Positions 34,387 through 44,032 of a stretch of 64,000 bases of DNA are shown piece after piece. Within the stretch, counting starts at the first letter, position 1. Each line of letters opens with the position of its first letter. Origin of the DNA: Lactobacillus sp. PV012 (GTDB lineage Bacteria > Bacillota > Bacilli > Lactobacillales > Lactobacillaceae); assembly GCF_014522325.1 (NCBI RefSeq), contig NZ_CP041983.1:1364001-1428000 (forward strand). Direction: 5' to 3'. A program made the translations under genes and the position numbers. Below the pieces are notes generated by a model. The model was given only the letters and a program-made list of their open reading frames with translations, searched no databases and was not told the origin of the DNA.

Positions 34387-35294
34387 TAATCATCAAATCT
34401 GTCGCTGTCATTCTCAATCATTTCATTTATTTCTTTTTCTAGTCCATTAATATTATTGGTTAGCTCATAACTAAACGTATATTTGATTTTGAAATTTTTG
34501 CTACTTACACCATTAGTGAAGGTAAAATCTTTACCTGTTAATATCAAATCTTTATCCTTACTAAACTTTTTGATATAAGGGTCATTATCGTCATCAGTTA
34601 ACTCTGGCCATTTATTGTACATTGCTTGCACCTTAGCTTTTCCAACCCTGGTGAGTTTGATAATTTGCTTGTGCTCACTTGGAATAGCATAAGTATTTGC
34701 CACATAAAAAGGTATATTTTTAAACTCTGTAAAGTTATACTCTGGATGGGAACCAGACTTATAAGTATAGGTTGACGTACCATAGGTTTCTTTTTGCTTT
34801 TTATAAGCCTTTAAAAATTTTGCTTTAGAAGCGTACACAGATTTTATGTTTTCCTTTCCTCTATCAGTATATGACAGTGGCATAAACACGACCTTATTTA
34901 AGGCAACAATTGCGCATAAATCCCTGTATGATTTTTTGCTGTCAGAATCTGTATCCGCATAACCTAACTTAAATGGAAAATTTTCCAATTTATTCTGCAA
35001 ATTTCTCTCTTCTTCACTATTTTTAAGTTCTTTGCCGTTTTCAGTGATTTTAGGGGTACTAACTGATGTACCTACTTCCAACAAAAAAATATGGGGGTCA
35101 TACTTTGTTTGCTTCACAGCTTCTCTTACGTCTTCATCAGATGCCTCAGAAGAACTAGATGCGGAACTAGTAGAGCTAGACTCAGAGCTTGATTGTGATG
35201 ATTTAGAACTTGAAGAATTCGTACTACATCCAACTAAAGTAAAGACTAAAACTAAAACTAAACATAAGGCTAGTATTTTCTTGATTAATTTCAT
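34386..35294 (-). CDS. Hypothetical lipoprotein
   Basis: A 302-residue exported protein. Its signal peptide ends in the lipobox FTLVGC with the lipid-bearing Cys near residue 23, followed by a Ser-rich linker to about residue 52. The mature domain has no motif I recognise; it contains mixed strands and helices such as LGYADTDSDSKKSYRDLCAIVAL. ATG 35294 follows GGAGG; an upstream ATG has no such site. The gene is enclosed by two IS256-family copies in inverted orientation, suggesting it arrived with them or is movable. Confidence 0.7.
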   Translation of the reverse strand: MKLIKKILALCLVLVLVFTLVGCSTNSSSSKSSQSSSESSSTSSASSSSEASDEDVREAVKQTKYDPHIFLLEVGTSVSTPKITENGKELKNSEEERNLQNKLENFPFKLGYADTDSDSKKSYRDLCAIVALNKVVFMPLSYTDRGKENIKSVYASKAKFLKAYKKQKETYGTSTYTYKSGSHPEYNFTEFKNIPFYVANTYAIPSEHKQIIKLTRVGKAKVQAMYNKWPELTDDDNDPYIKKFSKDKDLILTGKDFTFTNGVSSKNFKIKYTFSYELTNNINGLEKEINEMIENDSDRFDD

Positions 35295-35516
35295 ATTAGT
35301 TTTCCTCCAAAAGTATTTATACAATGCAATAAGATTAATTATAAACCTATTTTTCTCAAAAACTTAAATTATTCTATAATTGGAATTTTTTAAAGCTACT
35401 TAAGTATATTTTTATTTATTCAAAAAAAGATGAGTAAGTATGACAATAATTGTAATATAAGAAATAGCTAAAAAGGTATTATTTTTGACTATTAATTGTT
35501 ATCCAGTTAGACAATG

Positions 35517-36836
35517 GAGACTGTCAAAGATTTTGTGTAAATAGTTTTTTTCTTGTAGATTAATTTTTAATTTAAATTTTAATCAAAGTACGATTCTAAT
35601 GTATCTTCAACTTGTTTAAAACCTTTATGTGCTCCGTTATAAAAGCGAGCATTGTGTTGCTTGAACTCCAATAAAGATATCTCAGGATTCTTCGCTTGGA
35701 AATTCTGCTTTAGGTTTTACTTTATGTTTAAGCACATTGTTGAAGGATTCAATCATCTTATTTGACTAAATTGATCTTCTAATCTGTTTAGGATAGTTGT
35801 AAAAGGTTAAAAGATCCTCTTCAAATTCTTTAAGACACTTCATGTTCCTATAGACTGGTGCCCAATTTTGGTAAAATTGATGAAGCACTTTAATTGCAGA
35901 CTCTTTATCTTTCTGTTGATGTACTTGTTTGAATTCTTCTATAGTTTTTGTGCGATCAGCTACTCTTACTTTGGTATAGATATTGCGCATCCCATGCACT
36001 AAGCAACGTTGGAAATGAGCTTTAGGATATGTTTTAGCTAAAGCCTCTTTCATACCTACAACTTCGTCTGAAAGAAATACTTCTACTTGCTCTAAGCCAC
36101 GATTCTTAAAGTCATTAAGCATTTCAGACCAGATCTCAACACTTTCTGTAGGTTTAATGCCAATAGCGATATAAATAGCTTCTTTTGCATAGGTAACTCT
36201 TTTTAAAGAAATATATGTGGCATCTAAATACACGCAAAAGAACTTATTAGTCAGCTTACTTGGATGGTAGGCTTGCATCTTAGGAAGCATTTGTTTAGAG
36301 ATATTAGATACTGTTGTAGGACTATAGTAACTACCATACATTTTTTCAATTAAGTCAGCTATTTCTCTAGTAGTTACGCCCTTAGAATAGAGTTTAATAA
36401 TTGTTTGTTCTAAGGCATCAGTGTGGTGTTTATAAACAGATAGAGTGTGCTGAATAAACTCACCTTTTCTATCACGAGGAACTTTAATCTCAAATTGAAC
36501 TAATTGAGTATCAATCTTGCGATAATAAGCACCATTTCTAGAATACCTGTGTTCCAACCGTTTCTATCGTAAGAGTCATATCCAAGAAAAGCTGTCAACT
36601 CAGATTCAAGTAGATCATTAATTATTTGTTCGATCTCAGAACGAAATATATCGTTGATTTTTTCTGGGTTAAATAGAGCATCAACCATCTTTTTGGTAAA
36701 ATTATTCATGAAGGAGCTTCATCTCTTCTGTATGTTTTTCGTTCAAATCAATCATACAGGAGTAAAGCTCCTTTTTAATATAATTAAAAATAAATTAAGG
36801 AATTATTCATCCTTACACATAATATTTTACGGTCTC
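35517..36836 (-). mobile_element. IS256-family insertion sequence, copy 2 (decayed)
   Basis: A 1.32-kb element in reverse orientation to copy 1, with the same terminal repeats (GAGACTGTCAAAG at 35517 and the complement of GAGACCGTAAAATATT at 36836). It directly abuts the second ~310-bp repeat on its right. Confidence 0.85.
35579..36709 (-). pseudogene. IS256-family transposase, broken (copy 2)
   Basis: From ATG 36709 the first 60 residues (MNNFTKKMVDALFNPEKIND...) run to a frameshift near 36540. A second block (NGAYYRKI to QIRRSI) covers most of the catalytic core, including FCVYLDATYISLKRVTYAKEA. It ends at a TAG near 35766 where copy 1 has Tyr in SIYSTNMIESF. More frame damage follows before the final stop. 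Confidence 0.9.
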
Positions 36837-36877
36837 GTGACACTAGGCACTTGGGCTAAATTTAACACTAACTTAAG

Positions 36878-37100
36878 TCAATTTTTCTTAAAAATCTTAT
36901 TAACTTCTACAACGGCAAATCTTAAATTCTGATCAACTGCAAATATATTTTTAACATAATTTGTAATTTCATAATATCCATATCTATGCAAACTTTTAGA
37001 TGTAGCTTCTTCATCATGAAGTAATAAATTTCTTGATTTTAATATTTCTATCTGTTCCTTTACTGTTTTAAATGGTTTATCAATATTCTCCTCTTGATAA
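36878..37100 (-). pseudogene. Abi_2 N-terminal remnant, copy 2
   Basis: On the minus strand it reads NIDKPFKTVKEQIEILKSRN, then a His-Asp-Glu stretch and SLHRYGYYEITN, close to the Abi_2 N-terminal consensus with the GYYEI motif. It ends at FKKN-stop without the HEPN core. Confidence 0.75.
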
Positions 37101-37102
37101 AC

Positions 37103-37135
37103 AAAAAAAGAGACTTACTCACGTATGTCCCTCTT
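37103..37135 (-). terminator. Terminator of the SIR2 gene
   Basis: GAG-GACATAC / GTAAGTCTC-type imperfect hairpin followed by TTTTTTTG on the minus strand, about 55 bases past the stop. Confidence 0.65.
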
Positions 37136-37189
37136 CGTGATTGCATAACAATCAATAAAACATCACACTATAGTTGTCAAGCAAAGAAA

Positions 37190-40129
37190 TTAATCAGCAA
37201 AATAATCAAAATAAATATTTAATAAATTCCTAGTTATATTACCTTTTTTATATTCTTTTTTAAACTTCTCTCTAATTTTTAACCTTATCTCTGTTTTTGC
37301 AGATACAATTTCTAATAGAGCCTTATTATAATGTAGTAACCAATCAATTTTAAAATCATCATAATTAAATTCTTCTAATTCAGTAGTCCATTTCTGTTCT
37401 ACCGTACCATATGTGTTGATTACTTTCTTTATTTCTTTTTTATTAACAACCTTGTTAACAAGATACAATCTAGAAAAATTACTAAGAATATTTTCTATGT
37501 AGTTGGGCATTTGTGTAACTTCATCTGCTTTTTTATCCTGTAATTTTAAATAATCAATTATCACCTGTTCTAATTCTCCACTTGGCTCGAGAATTTCATT
37601 CCCTACAACTATTGAATAGAATTCAGAGTAATCTGGATAATTCTGAATTTTTGTTTTATTTAATAATCTTTTCTTAAAATAATTTTTAAGACCAGCTTTA
37701 GTTAAATTTTTACATAACGGATAAATAATGGTAAGAATTAAATAATAATCTTTCTTTTTAAATTGGTTTATTTTTTCTACATTGCCAAAAGTAAATTTCA
37801 GCTTCTTTAAACATACTGTAATTACATTTACTAAACGAATATAAATATATGATTCATCACTATTCTGTGATAAAACTTTTTTAAGCACAGTTTCTAATAA
37901 ATTATCTAAAGCCTCTCGTTGTTCATCTACGATTAGATTTTGTCTTAAAGCATTATTTATAACATTTATCATGTAATCAAGATAAAAGGCCATATTATAA
38001 GAGCTTATTTTTGACGCAAAAGATTTTAAAAGTTCCATTACAACATCAGTATTCAATTGAATATGTCCACATAAAGCAATTAGCTTCCAATATATATTCT
38101 CGATATATGTATTATTATCGATTGCGTCACTTTTGCTAAAATTTTTAATTATAGTTTTAAGATACTCTAAACCGCTATCACTAATCTTTACTAAACTTAC
38201 AGTATCATAAAAAAGTTTGTCAACTTCTTCATGACTACCAAAAAAGCTTAAAATAATATACAATTCAAATTCATCAAAATTTTTTAAATGTAAATTTTGT
38301 CCTTTAAGATGACCGGCAAATAAAGTATCCTTTTTATCTGAAGCTTCTGCAGATATAAGCATATTTCTTATATACATTTTATAAACATTTATATTTTCTA
38401 CGAGATTATCAAGTAAAAGATAATTTTCTAATTCATAATTAAAAAAATCGTCCACATCATTTCTTAATAGTCGATAATTAGGGATAGTGTACCCAAAATA
38501 TACATTATTGCTTTCATTTTTTATTTTTGGTCCTTTATCATAGACATCTTGGAGTAAGCCATAACTAAACTTAAAATTTGTTAGCTCTGTTAGAAAATCA
38601 TTATTATTTCCCAAATCGGGAAAACTATTTAACGTCCGAGTAAAATTAATACTTGAAATTTCCTCTTCTATTTTCGAACGAATCTGACTAGAACCTAAAT
38701 AATTATCTAAAATAAACTGTCCCACCCATTTTCGATTTATTTCTGCAATTAAATAAAAGGGATAATTATGTTGTTTATATAAGTATTTACTGGCCTGCTG
38801 CAAATACTCGTAACATATTACATAGTCTCTTAAATAATAAGAAATCGCTGCTTGAAGTAGATATTTTTTAGGATTATTTTCACTTAGAGATATATTATTT
38901 TCATCTCTAATAGATCTTAGTTTTTTAAAATCAAAATTTCGAACTGCCTTACTCCATTCAATCGTTTTACCTTCCTCTCTATCAGCACGCTCTTCTTTTT
39001 TATAAAAACTTTCTTCCTCCCCTTTAGAATTCGTATATCCTTCCACTCTACTTTTCCTAAGAGTTTCCTTTATTTTTTTTGTTTCTTCTGTCTCCTCAGT
39101 AGTTAATATGTTAAAAATATTCTGTGCTTTTCCTTTACTTTCGTAATTTTTAGCTTCTAATAAATTATTTTCGTTAAGAATAATCCCTACTTGTGAAAAA
39201 GCCAGATTAATATATTTACCAGAAATATAGTTAAAATCTTCAAACCCTTTTAAATTTTCATATACTAAATCGAGTGCTGAACCTTTTTCATCTAAGATTT
39301 TATCTAAAGTTTGATTTATTAGTGTAGATGGGGAAACATCCTCTTTACCTTTATTTTTAATCCATGATTTAGCGAAAATTACATTAATACCAAAGTTTTG
39401 ATAATCATCTTCTAATTCTCTATCGTATTCATTATCAATATTAATCAAATATGATCTTCTTATATCATCTTTTAAAATTTCTCTTGACCATTTAAATACT
39501 TGTTTAATATCAGGATCATTAAAAGAATATCCAATAAATAAAACTACCTTTGTTCCTATAATAGATTTAATATAATTTTCTATTAGCTTAAAATTAGAAG
39601 AATAGTTTAAATAATCATCATCCTTAAGAACAAAATTATCATGTTCAAAATCTCCATGCATTTTAATTAGTTCTTTGCCTAAGTTTTTATAGGCCAAATC
39701 AGTATCAGAACTAATCACCTGCATAGCCTCACCATTTTCTTCAGCAGCCTGTTCAATTAAATGATCATAGTTTGTAGTAATAATAGTTGAGGTATTAAAT
39801 TTCATTAACCTTTGATGAAGACTAGTTGTTGGAAGCGTTTCACCATATTTAAAAATTTCACTCATCAGTCTTTTGTACTCATTTTTCCCCCGTTGATTGA
39901 AATAATATTGTGGAATTTTAAGTGGATTGTCGGGTATTGACCTCTCCTCTTTTTCTTCATATCCTAATCTCTTCTTTATTTTATCCAGGGCATTCCTCCA
40001 CGATGGCATCCCTGAATCAATAGAAGCACCAGCTCCAATAAATAAAACTAATTGATTATTCTTTTGTGCTTCTTGAATGATCCTTTTTGACTCTTCATAT
40101 GAGCGACGAATAGTTTGATTAATATCCAT
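37190..40129 (-). CDS. SIR2-domain anti-phage protein, DSR-like
   Basis: A 979-residue protein. The N-terminal SIR2_2 domain (about 25-250) has the NAD-binding GAGAS (32-36), TTNYDHLIE (118-126, with the key Asn120 and Asp122), the catalytic His158 in KMHGD, and LFIGYSFNDPDI. The rest is a long helical region with no nuclease, STAND ATPase or Argonaute motif. Size and layout match defence-associated sirtuins (DSR1/DSR2), which sense phage proteins and deplete NAD+ to abort infection. No partner gene is required in those systems. It is followed by a terminator; the next gene upstream is a decayed AbiH. The DSR subtype is inference. Confidence 0.82.
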   Translation of the reverse strand: MDINQTIRRSYEESKRIIQEAQKNNQLVLFIGAGASIDSGMPSWRNALDKIKKRLGYEEKEERSIPDNPLKIPQYYFNQRGKNEYKRLMSEIFKYGETLPTTSLHQRLMKFNTSTIITTNYDHLIEQAAEENGEAMQVISSDTDLAYKNLGKELIKMHGDFEHDNFVLKDDDYLNYSSNFKLIENYIKSIIGTKVVLFIGYSFNDPDIKQVFKWSREILKDDIRRSYLINIDNEYDRELEDDYQNFGINVIFAKSWIKNKGKEDVSPSTLINQTLDKILDEKGSALDLVYENLKGFEDFNYISGKYINLAFSQVGIILNENNLLEAKNYESKGKAQNIFNILTTEETEETKKIKETLRKSRVEGYTNSKGEEESFYKKEERADREEGKTIEWSKAVRNFDFKKLRSIRDENNISLSENNPKKYLLQAAISYYLRDYVICYEYLQQASKYLYKQHNYPFYLIAEINRKWVGQFILDNYLGSSQIRSKIEEEISSINFTRTLNSFPDLGNNNDFLTELTNFKFSYGLLQDVYDKGPKIKNESNNVYFGYTIPNYRLLRNDVDDFFNYELENYLLLDNLVENINVYKMYIRNMLISAEASDKKDTLFAGHLKGQNLHLKNFDEFELYIILSFFGSHEEVDKLFYDTVSLVKISDSGLEYLKTIIKNFSKSDAIDNNTYIENIYWKLIALCGHIQLNTDVVMELLKSFASKISSYNMAFYLDYMINVINNALRQNLIVDEQREALDNLLETVLKKVLSQNSDESYIYIRLVNVITVCLKKLKFTFGNVEKINQFKKKDYYLILTIIYPLCKNLTKAGLKNYFKKRLLNKTKIQNYPDYSEFYSIVVGNEILEPSGELEQVIIDYLKLQDKKADEVTQMPNYIENILSNFSRLYLVNKVVNKKEIKKVINTYGTVEQKWTTELEEFNYDDFKIDWLLHYNKALLEIVSAKTEIRLKIREKFKKEYKKGNITRNLLNIYFDYFAD

Positions 40130-40340
40130 TTTTACTCCAACTTGGTTCTATTCTAAATTTTCCATTAATCTTTATATAGTTAATATATAGTAATTTTATT
40201 ATTCTGTAACTCTTTTCTACTAAAATAAACAATTAAATTTTTAGCTTTTTTCTATTAACAAAAAACAATAAAAACATTCTACTGTTTCTATTTGCCCTTC
40301 AATTCTCAATAATTATGACTATAAATTTTAATAATTCCAA

Positions 40341-40770
40341 TTATCTTATTTTCGGGTTAGATATTACACTTAATTTTTGCTCTAACATTAATTTATTTAC
40401 AATATTCTCTCCATGTTCATTTTTAAGAGTAGATCCATAAGAAGCTTAAAGTTTAAATATGTTCTTCATCATTTTTCTCTCTTCTTGCTTACTTATTGCT
40501 TTTCTTTCAAACTCTGAATGTTTTAAAGTAATATTTCCTGGATAGTAATAAAATTCTACTTTCACATTACTATGAAAAATATCATATTGATCAAATCTTG
40601 ATTCAAAATAAGAATAATCGGCTTGATTAAGAGAATGACCAATAAATGTAATTACATTTACTTTATCCTGAAATATATTATTTCTAATACTATTACCATG
40701 CTTATCCATTAATTTAAATGATTTAGTAAAAATACTCCTTTAATCATCTAAATTTAAATTTCGCCGATTG
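40341..40770 (-). pseudogene. Decayed AbiH paralog (C-terminal part)
   Basis: Minus-strand reading gives NLNLDD-stop-RSIFTKSFKLMDK, then VITFIGHSLNQADYSYFESRFD, then a stop and ASYGSTLKNEHGENIVNKLMLEQKL. Each block lines up with the end of the intact AbiH at 40914-42320 (LNLDDPRIIFTKSF, IFFGHSLGHADYSYFES, HGENIVNRLVLEQRL). Two nonsense codons and loss of the first ~330 residues make it a relic of a tandem AbiH copy. A translatable 87-aa piece runs from 40709 to 40446. Confidence 0.85.
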
Positions 40771-40913
40771 TAAAATGAAGTTGGGCATTTCAGCTTAAAT
40801 TAAAAAATCAATTTACGAGAAAGATCTATGTACACACCCTATTGATAGTCTCCTTTTTATGGATAATTAAATTAAAAAATCTTTTATTTTATTTATGATT
40901 AGTTGCTTAATAA

Positions 40914-42320
40914 TTATTTTATGTCTGGACTGGGTAATAAATTTAATCTTTGCTCTAAAACTAATCTATTAACAATATTTTCACCATGTTGTTCAGGTAC
41001 CGTCTCCCCATATGATGTTAATAAATTAACTATTCTTTTTAGTACTAACCTTTCTGCAATTCTATTTTCTAAGCTTTGCTCATGGTGATGATAATAGAAT
41101 TCCAACTCAACATTACTATTAAAAATATCACATATATCAAATAGGCTTTCAAAATAGGAATAGTCAGCATGACCAAGTGAATGGCCAAAAAATATAATTT
41201 TATCCATTTTACTTTGAATTTGATGTTCTCTATCCCTCATTAAGTTAATTTTATTATCAATTAATCTAAATGATTTTGTAAAAATAATTCTTGGATCATC
41301 TAAATTTAAATCCCTATTTATCTTAGAAGTCAAAATATCATGTCCATCTATTCCAAAGATCGGTGCGGCCATTTTTCCTTGTTTTTTACCATGTATTTTA
41401 TTTATATTGGCTCTTGTTTTTGCATTATTCCATAATGCAATACCATGTATATTAGTCCAACTATGAATTTCAATATTAGGAAGATAATTTTTTCTTTTCA
41501 TATAGTCAATTAAATTTTCATCAAGAGAATAATTAAAATTAATTACATCTAGTTTCACTTTTTGTTTCTGAGATGCTCGTGTCAATATTTCTAATAATTT
41601 ACTCGCAGCTGGTAAATATTTATCCCATTTTTCATTTAATTGATCTCCAATATAATCAGCAAAGGACTTTTCAAATTTAACTAAACTATCCAACATACTA
41701 GTCGAAATATCTTTTTTCTCTCTGAAACAATATTTGACTATGCCTATAAACTTATCTTTTGAATATTTATTTAGAAAATCTTCCTCTGAAAAAACATCTT
41801 TTTTTTCTAGCAAAACTGTAGTTATAACTTCAAAAATTGCTTTTTCAATATCAATCCATTTAAATTCATTACCCTTCTTCATTAAAATGTATGAACTGAT
41901 AAAGACTATATCCCAATTTGTAAATTTTGTCTTTAATTTTTTATTTCGTTTATCTCTTAAATTATTGTTAAGGTTATCGGGGTCTATAGTGTGTAAGATT
42001 GATTTGAATCTTTGAGAAAAATAATTTACTAAATATCCATATGCATCTTTATTTTCTTTTATCAATCTATTAATATCTAACTGCTCGTTAATTGCCTTTG
42101 AAAATTCTTTAATAAACTTTTGATTGGCTAACTTTTGATAATGCTCGAATTCTAACTCGCTATTTTTTTCACTATCAATCTCAGCAATCAAATTAATTCC
42201 ATATTTTTCAAAGAAAAAATCCTCATATTGAGTTTTTAAACCACATTCAAGATCAAATCCATTTCCAATTACTAATAGTTCTCTTTTATTTTCAACGCTC
42301 TTTAAATCATTCTTCTGCAT
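40914..42320 (-). CDS. abiH: AbiH family abortive-infection protein
   Basis: A 468-residue cytoplasmic protein of the bacteriophage abortive infection AbiH family. The N-terminal hallmark is LLVIGNGFDLECGLKTQYEDFF (given as LVIGNGFDLECGL at about 16-28). The C-terminal hallmark is KIIFFGHSLGHADYSYFESLFD. The fold is thought to be related to SIR2/Rossmann-like domains, though the biochemical activity is not settled. AbiH from lactococci blocks certain phages. It lies directly upstream of a decayed AbiH copy and the DSR-like gene, in the same orientation. No gene is seen in 42321-42540. Confidence 0.88.
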   Translation of the reverse strand: MQKNDLKSVENKRELLVIGNGFDLECGLKTQYEDFFFEKYGINLIAEIDSEKNSELEFEHYQKLANQKFIKEFSKAINEQLDINRLIKENKDAYGYLVNYFSQRFKSILHTIDPDNLNNNLRDKRNKKLKTKFTNWDIVFISSYILMKKGNEFKWIDIEKAIFEVITTVLLEKKDVFSEEDFLNKYSKDKFIGIVKYCFREKKDISTSMLDSLVKFEKSFADYIGDQLNEKWDKYLPAASKLLEILTRASQKQKVKLDVINFNYSLDENLIDYMKRKNYLPNIEIHSWTNIHGIALWNNAKTRANINKIHGKKQGKMAAPIFGIDGHDILTSKINRDLNLDDPRIIFTKSFRLIDNKINLMRDREHQIQSKMDKIIFFGHSLGHADYSYFESLFDICDIFNSNVELEFYYHHHEQSLENRIAERLVLKRIVNLLTSYGETVPEQHGENIVNRLVLEQRLNLLPSPDIK

Positions 42321-42542
42321 TATCTTTTATTTCTCCATCTTTCCTTTTATTCTTATACTCCACAAAACTATTTAATATTCTTTAGATGTCCGATATCCGC
42401 AAAAAAGAAATCTAATACATCTACTGTATCATAATTATACTATGACATTTACTTCCCATTTACTTCCATCCACCATTATTTCCAAACATTTTATCTAAGG
42501 AAAAAGAACTTTAAATGTAAGTGTCATATAACCTAGTGTATT

Positions 42543-42579
42543 GAAAAAGTACCGTTTTAGTTACTAAACAGTACTTTTT
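42543..42579. terminator. Hairpin terminator
   Basis: AAAAAGTAC-GTTTT / AAAAC-GTACTTTTT stem at the 3' end of the licC-like remnant. Confidence 0.7.
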
Positions 42580-42975
42580 GCTTTCTATTTACAAATAGTC
42601 TGCCATCCAGACCAGCAATTTCTACAATATCGTTAGGCTTAACCTTATGAACAGTTAAATTAAATTGATCGGGATACTTAAAGATTGCAACATCTTCCCA
42701 ATAAATATCATAATTCTTAGCTTCAAATTCTTGCTCAACTAATTTAGCCAATTTTGAGCTATCAGCTTGAGCCCATTTGGAAACGCCATAATCTTGACTA
42801 CCATCACGATCACACGAAATAACATCATTATCATGATCATCTACATGCATGATCCATTCGTCCTGCCAACCTTTGGTTCAAGAACCATCGTATCCAGATT
42901 TAACAAATTCTGGATTTAGCACGTTAAGATTATTGATCAACTAATCGCCATCAAGAATAATCGTATTTTTAATTC
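42557..42975 (-). pseudogene. licC-like nucleotidyltransferase remnant
   Basis: Upstream of the open 97-codon stretch the same frame reads NTIILDGD-stop-LINNLNVLNPEFVKSGYDGS-stop-TKGWQDEWIMHVDD. IILDGD is the metal-binding motif of sugar/choline-phosphate nucleotidyltransferases. The end (YWEDVAIFKYPDQF ... VKPNDIVEIAGLDG) resembles the LicC end with its EID-like motif. LicC activates phosphocholine as CDP-choline. Two stops and a missing N-terminus show decay. Confidence 0.6.
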
Positions 42976-43173
42976 ATTGCGTGCCGCATATAAACATATA
43001 ATCAAGAAATATTATTGTATTTTTGATAATATGAGTTTTAACTTTAACCCCGAATATTTATCTGTTAAAAATTCAATTTTTTTGCTAAATAACCTGTAAT
43101 TACAGAAATATCAATAATTTCATTGTCCTTAAGCCTACCGCCATAATAATTGCATTTTCTTCTTTAGGCATTC

Positions 43174-43470
43174 TTATTCTTCAAATAATTTACTATATTC
43201 TTTTGCATAACGATATTGTGATAATAAATATTCGCCATAATCTAAACCTAATGACTCCTTATATTCACACCAATTATTCCAGAGTAATCTACCAACTGCG
43301 GCATATGCATAAATCTTGTAACGAATAACTTCATCACAATTATTTTTATAATAAAGATCAATTAAATGATCAAACGCATTTTGATCATATCCTGCATATA
43401 TTGCATTCCAGCATATTCCCAATCAATTAAGAAAATATTATTTTCGCCAATTGTAAAATAAAGTTTTCCC
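43174..43470 (-). pseudogene. licA-like choline kinase remnant
   Basis: The 82-codon stretch contains AGYDQNAFDHLIDLYY and LLWNNWCEYKESLGLDYGEYL, which resemble the end of LicA-type choline/ethanolamine kinases. Just upstream, in another frame, FTIGENNIFLIDWEYAGM supplies the kinase IDWEYAG motif, so a frameshift near 43405 and loss of the 5' two-thirds broke the gene. Its pairing with the licC-like remnant supports the call. Confidence 0.6.
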
Positions 43471-43940
43471 CTCCATATCAGTAGGATTTGGCTTATGAAC
43501 ATAAATCTTTCCAGCAGCTTTAATTATTTCCTCAGTTTTAGCTTTATTTTCTCTTACTTTTTTAATTATTTGAATTATATATTCTTTATCTTTTGTCTGA
43601 TAATCCACAAAGAAACGATATATTCCTTTATCTAACCCAATATTCATTGGAATAATTTGTAATATTTCATCAATATTTGTATCTTTTTTATCCTATAAGT
43701 ATTTAGTATTTTTAATTTTGCAGTATGTTCCTCCTGAAATTTTTTTCTAGTTTCATTTTGTGCCGTCAATGCAACTACAACAGCTAAAATAGTTCCAATT
43801 CCACTATACCAAGTTCCCATATCTCCAATTTTATTCGAACAACAATACGATAGTATTCCTCCCACTATTTCACCTATTACTCCAAGAGCTAGCAATAATA
43901 TTACCCAATATTTTTTAATCCAGATCTTTATGTTCTTCAT
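43438..43940 (-). pseudogene. Frameshifted hypothetical membrane protein
   Basis: The first frame (43940 to 43644) encodes two membrane helices, VILLLALGVIGEIVGGIL and GIGTILAVVVALTA, and a charged stretch. At an A6 run near 43687 a frame change would continue as KDTNIDEILQIIPMNIGLDKGIY and on to WRK-stop at 43438. Both frames overlap without a new ribosome binding site, so I read them as one broken gene. I recognise no family. Confidence 0.45.
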
Positions 43941-44032
43941 CAATTATCCTTTTCCTTTTATTTTTCTTATTCTCCACCCTTACCATCCTAGAAAAAACTA
44001 TTCCTTCACTAGTTTCAAATATCAACTCAATA

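Larger units (their letters stand above)
36842..37161. repeat. ~310-bp direct repeat, copy 2
   Basis: Same-orientation copy of 29305-29616, starting 6 bases from the end of IS copy 2. It carries a better preserved Abi_2 remnant and a terminator. Confidence 0.9.

Noticed and set aside
32840..36836. Active composite transposon
   Set aside because: Both transposase genes are broken and no target-site duplications flank the pair.
19532..42320. Prophage
   Set aside because: No integrase, terminase, capsid, tail or lysis genes are seen; the content is defence, toxin-antitoxin and IS debris.
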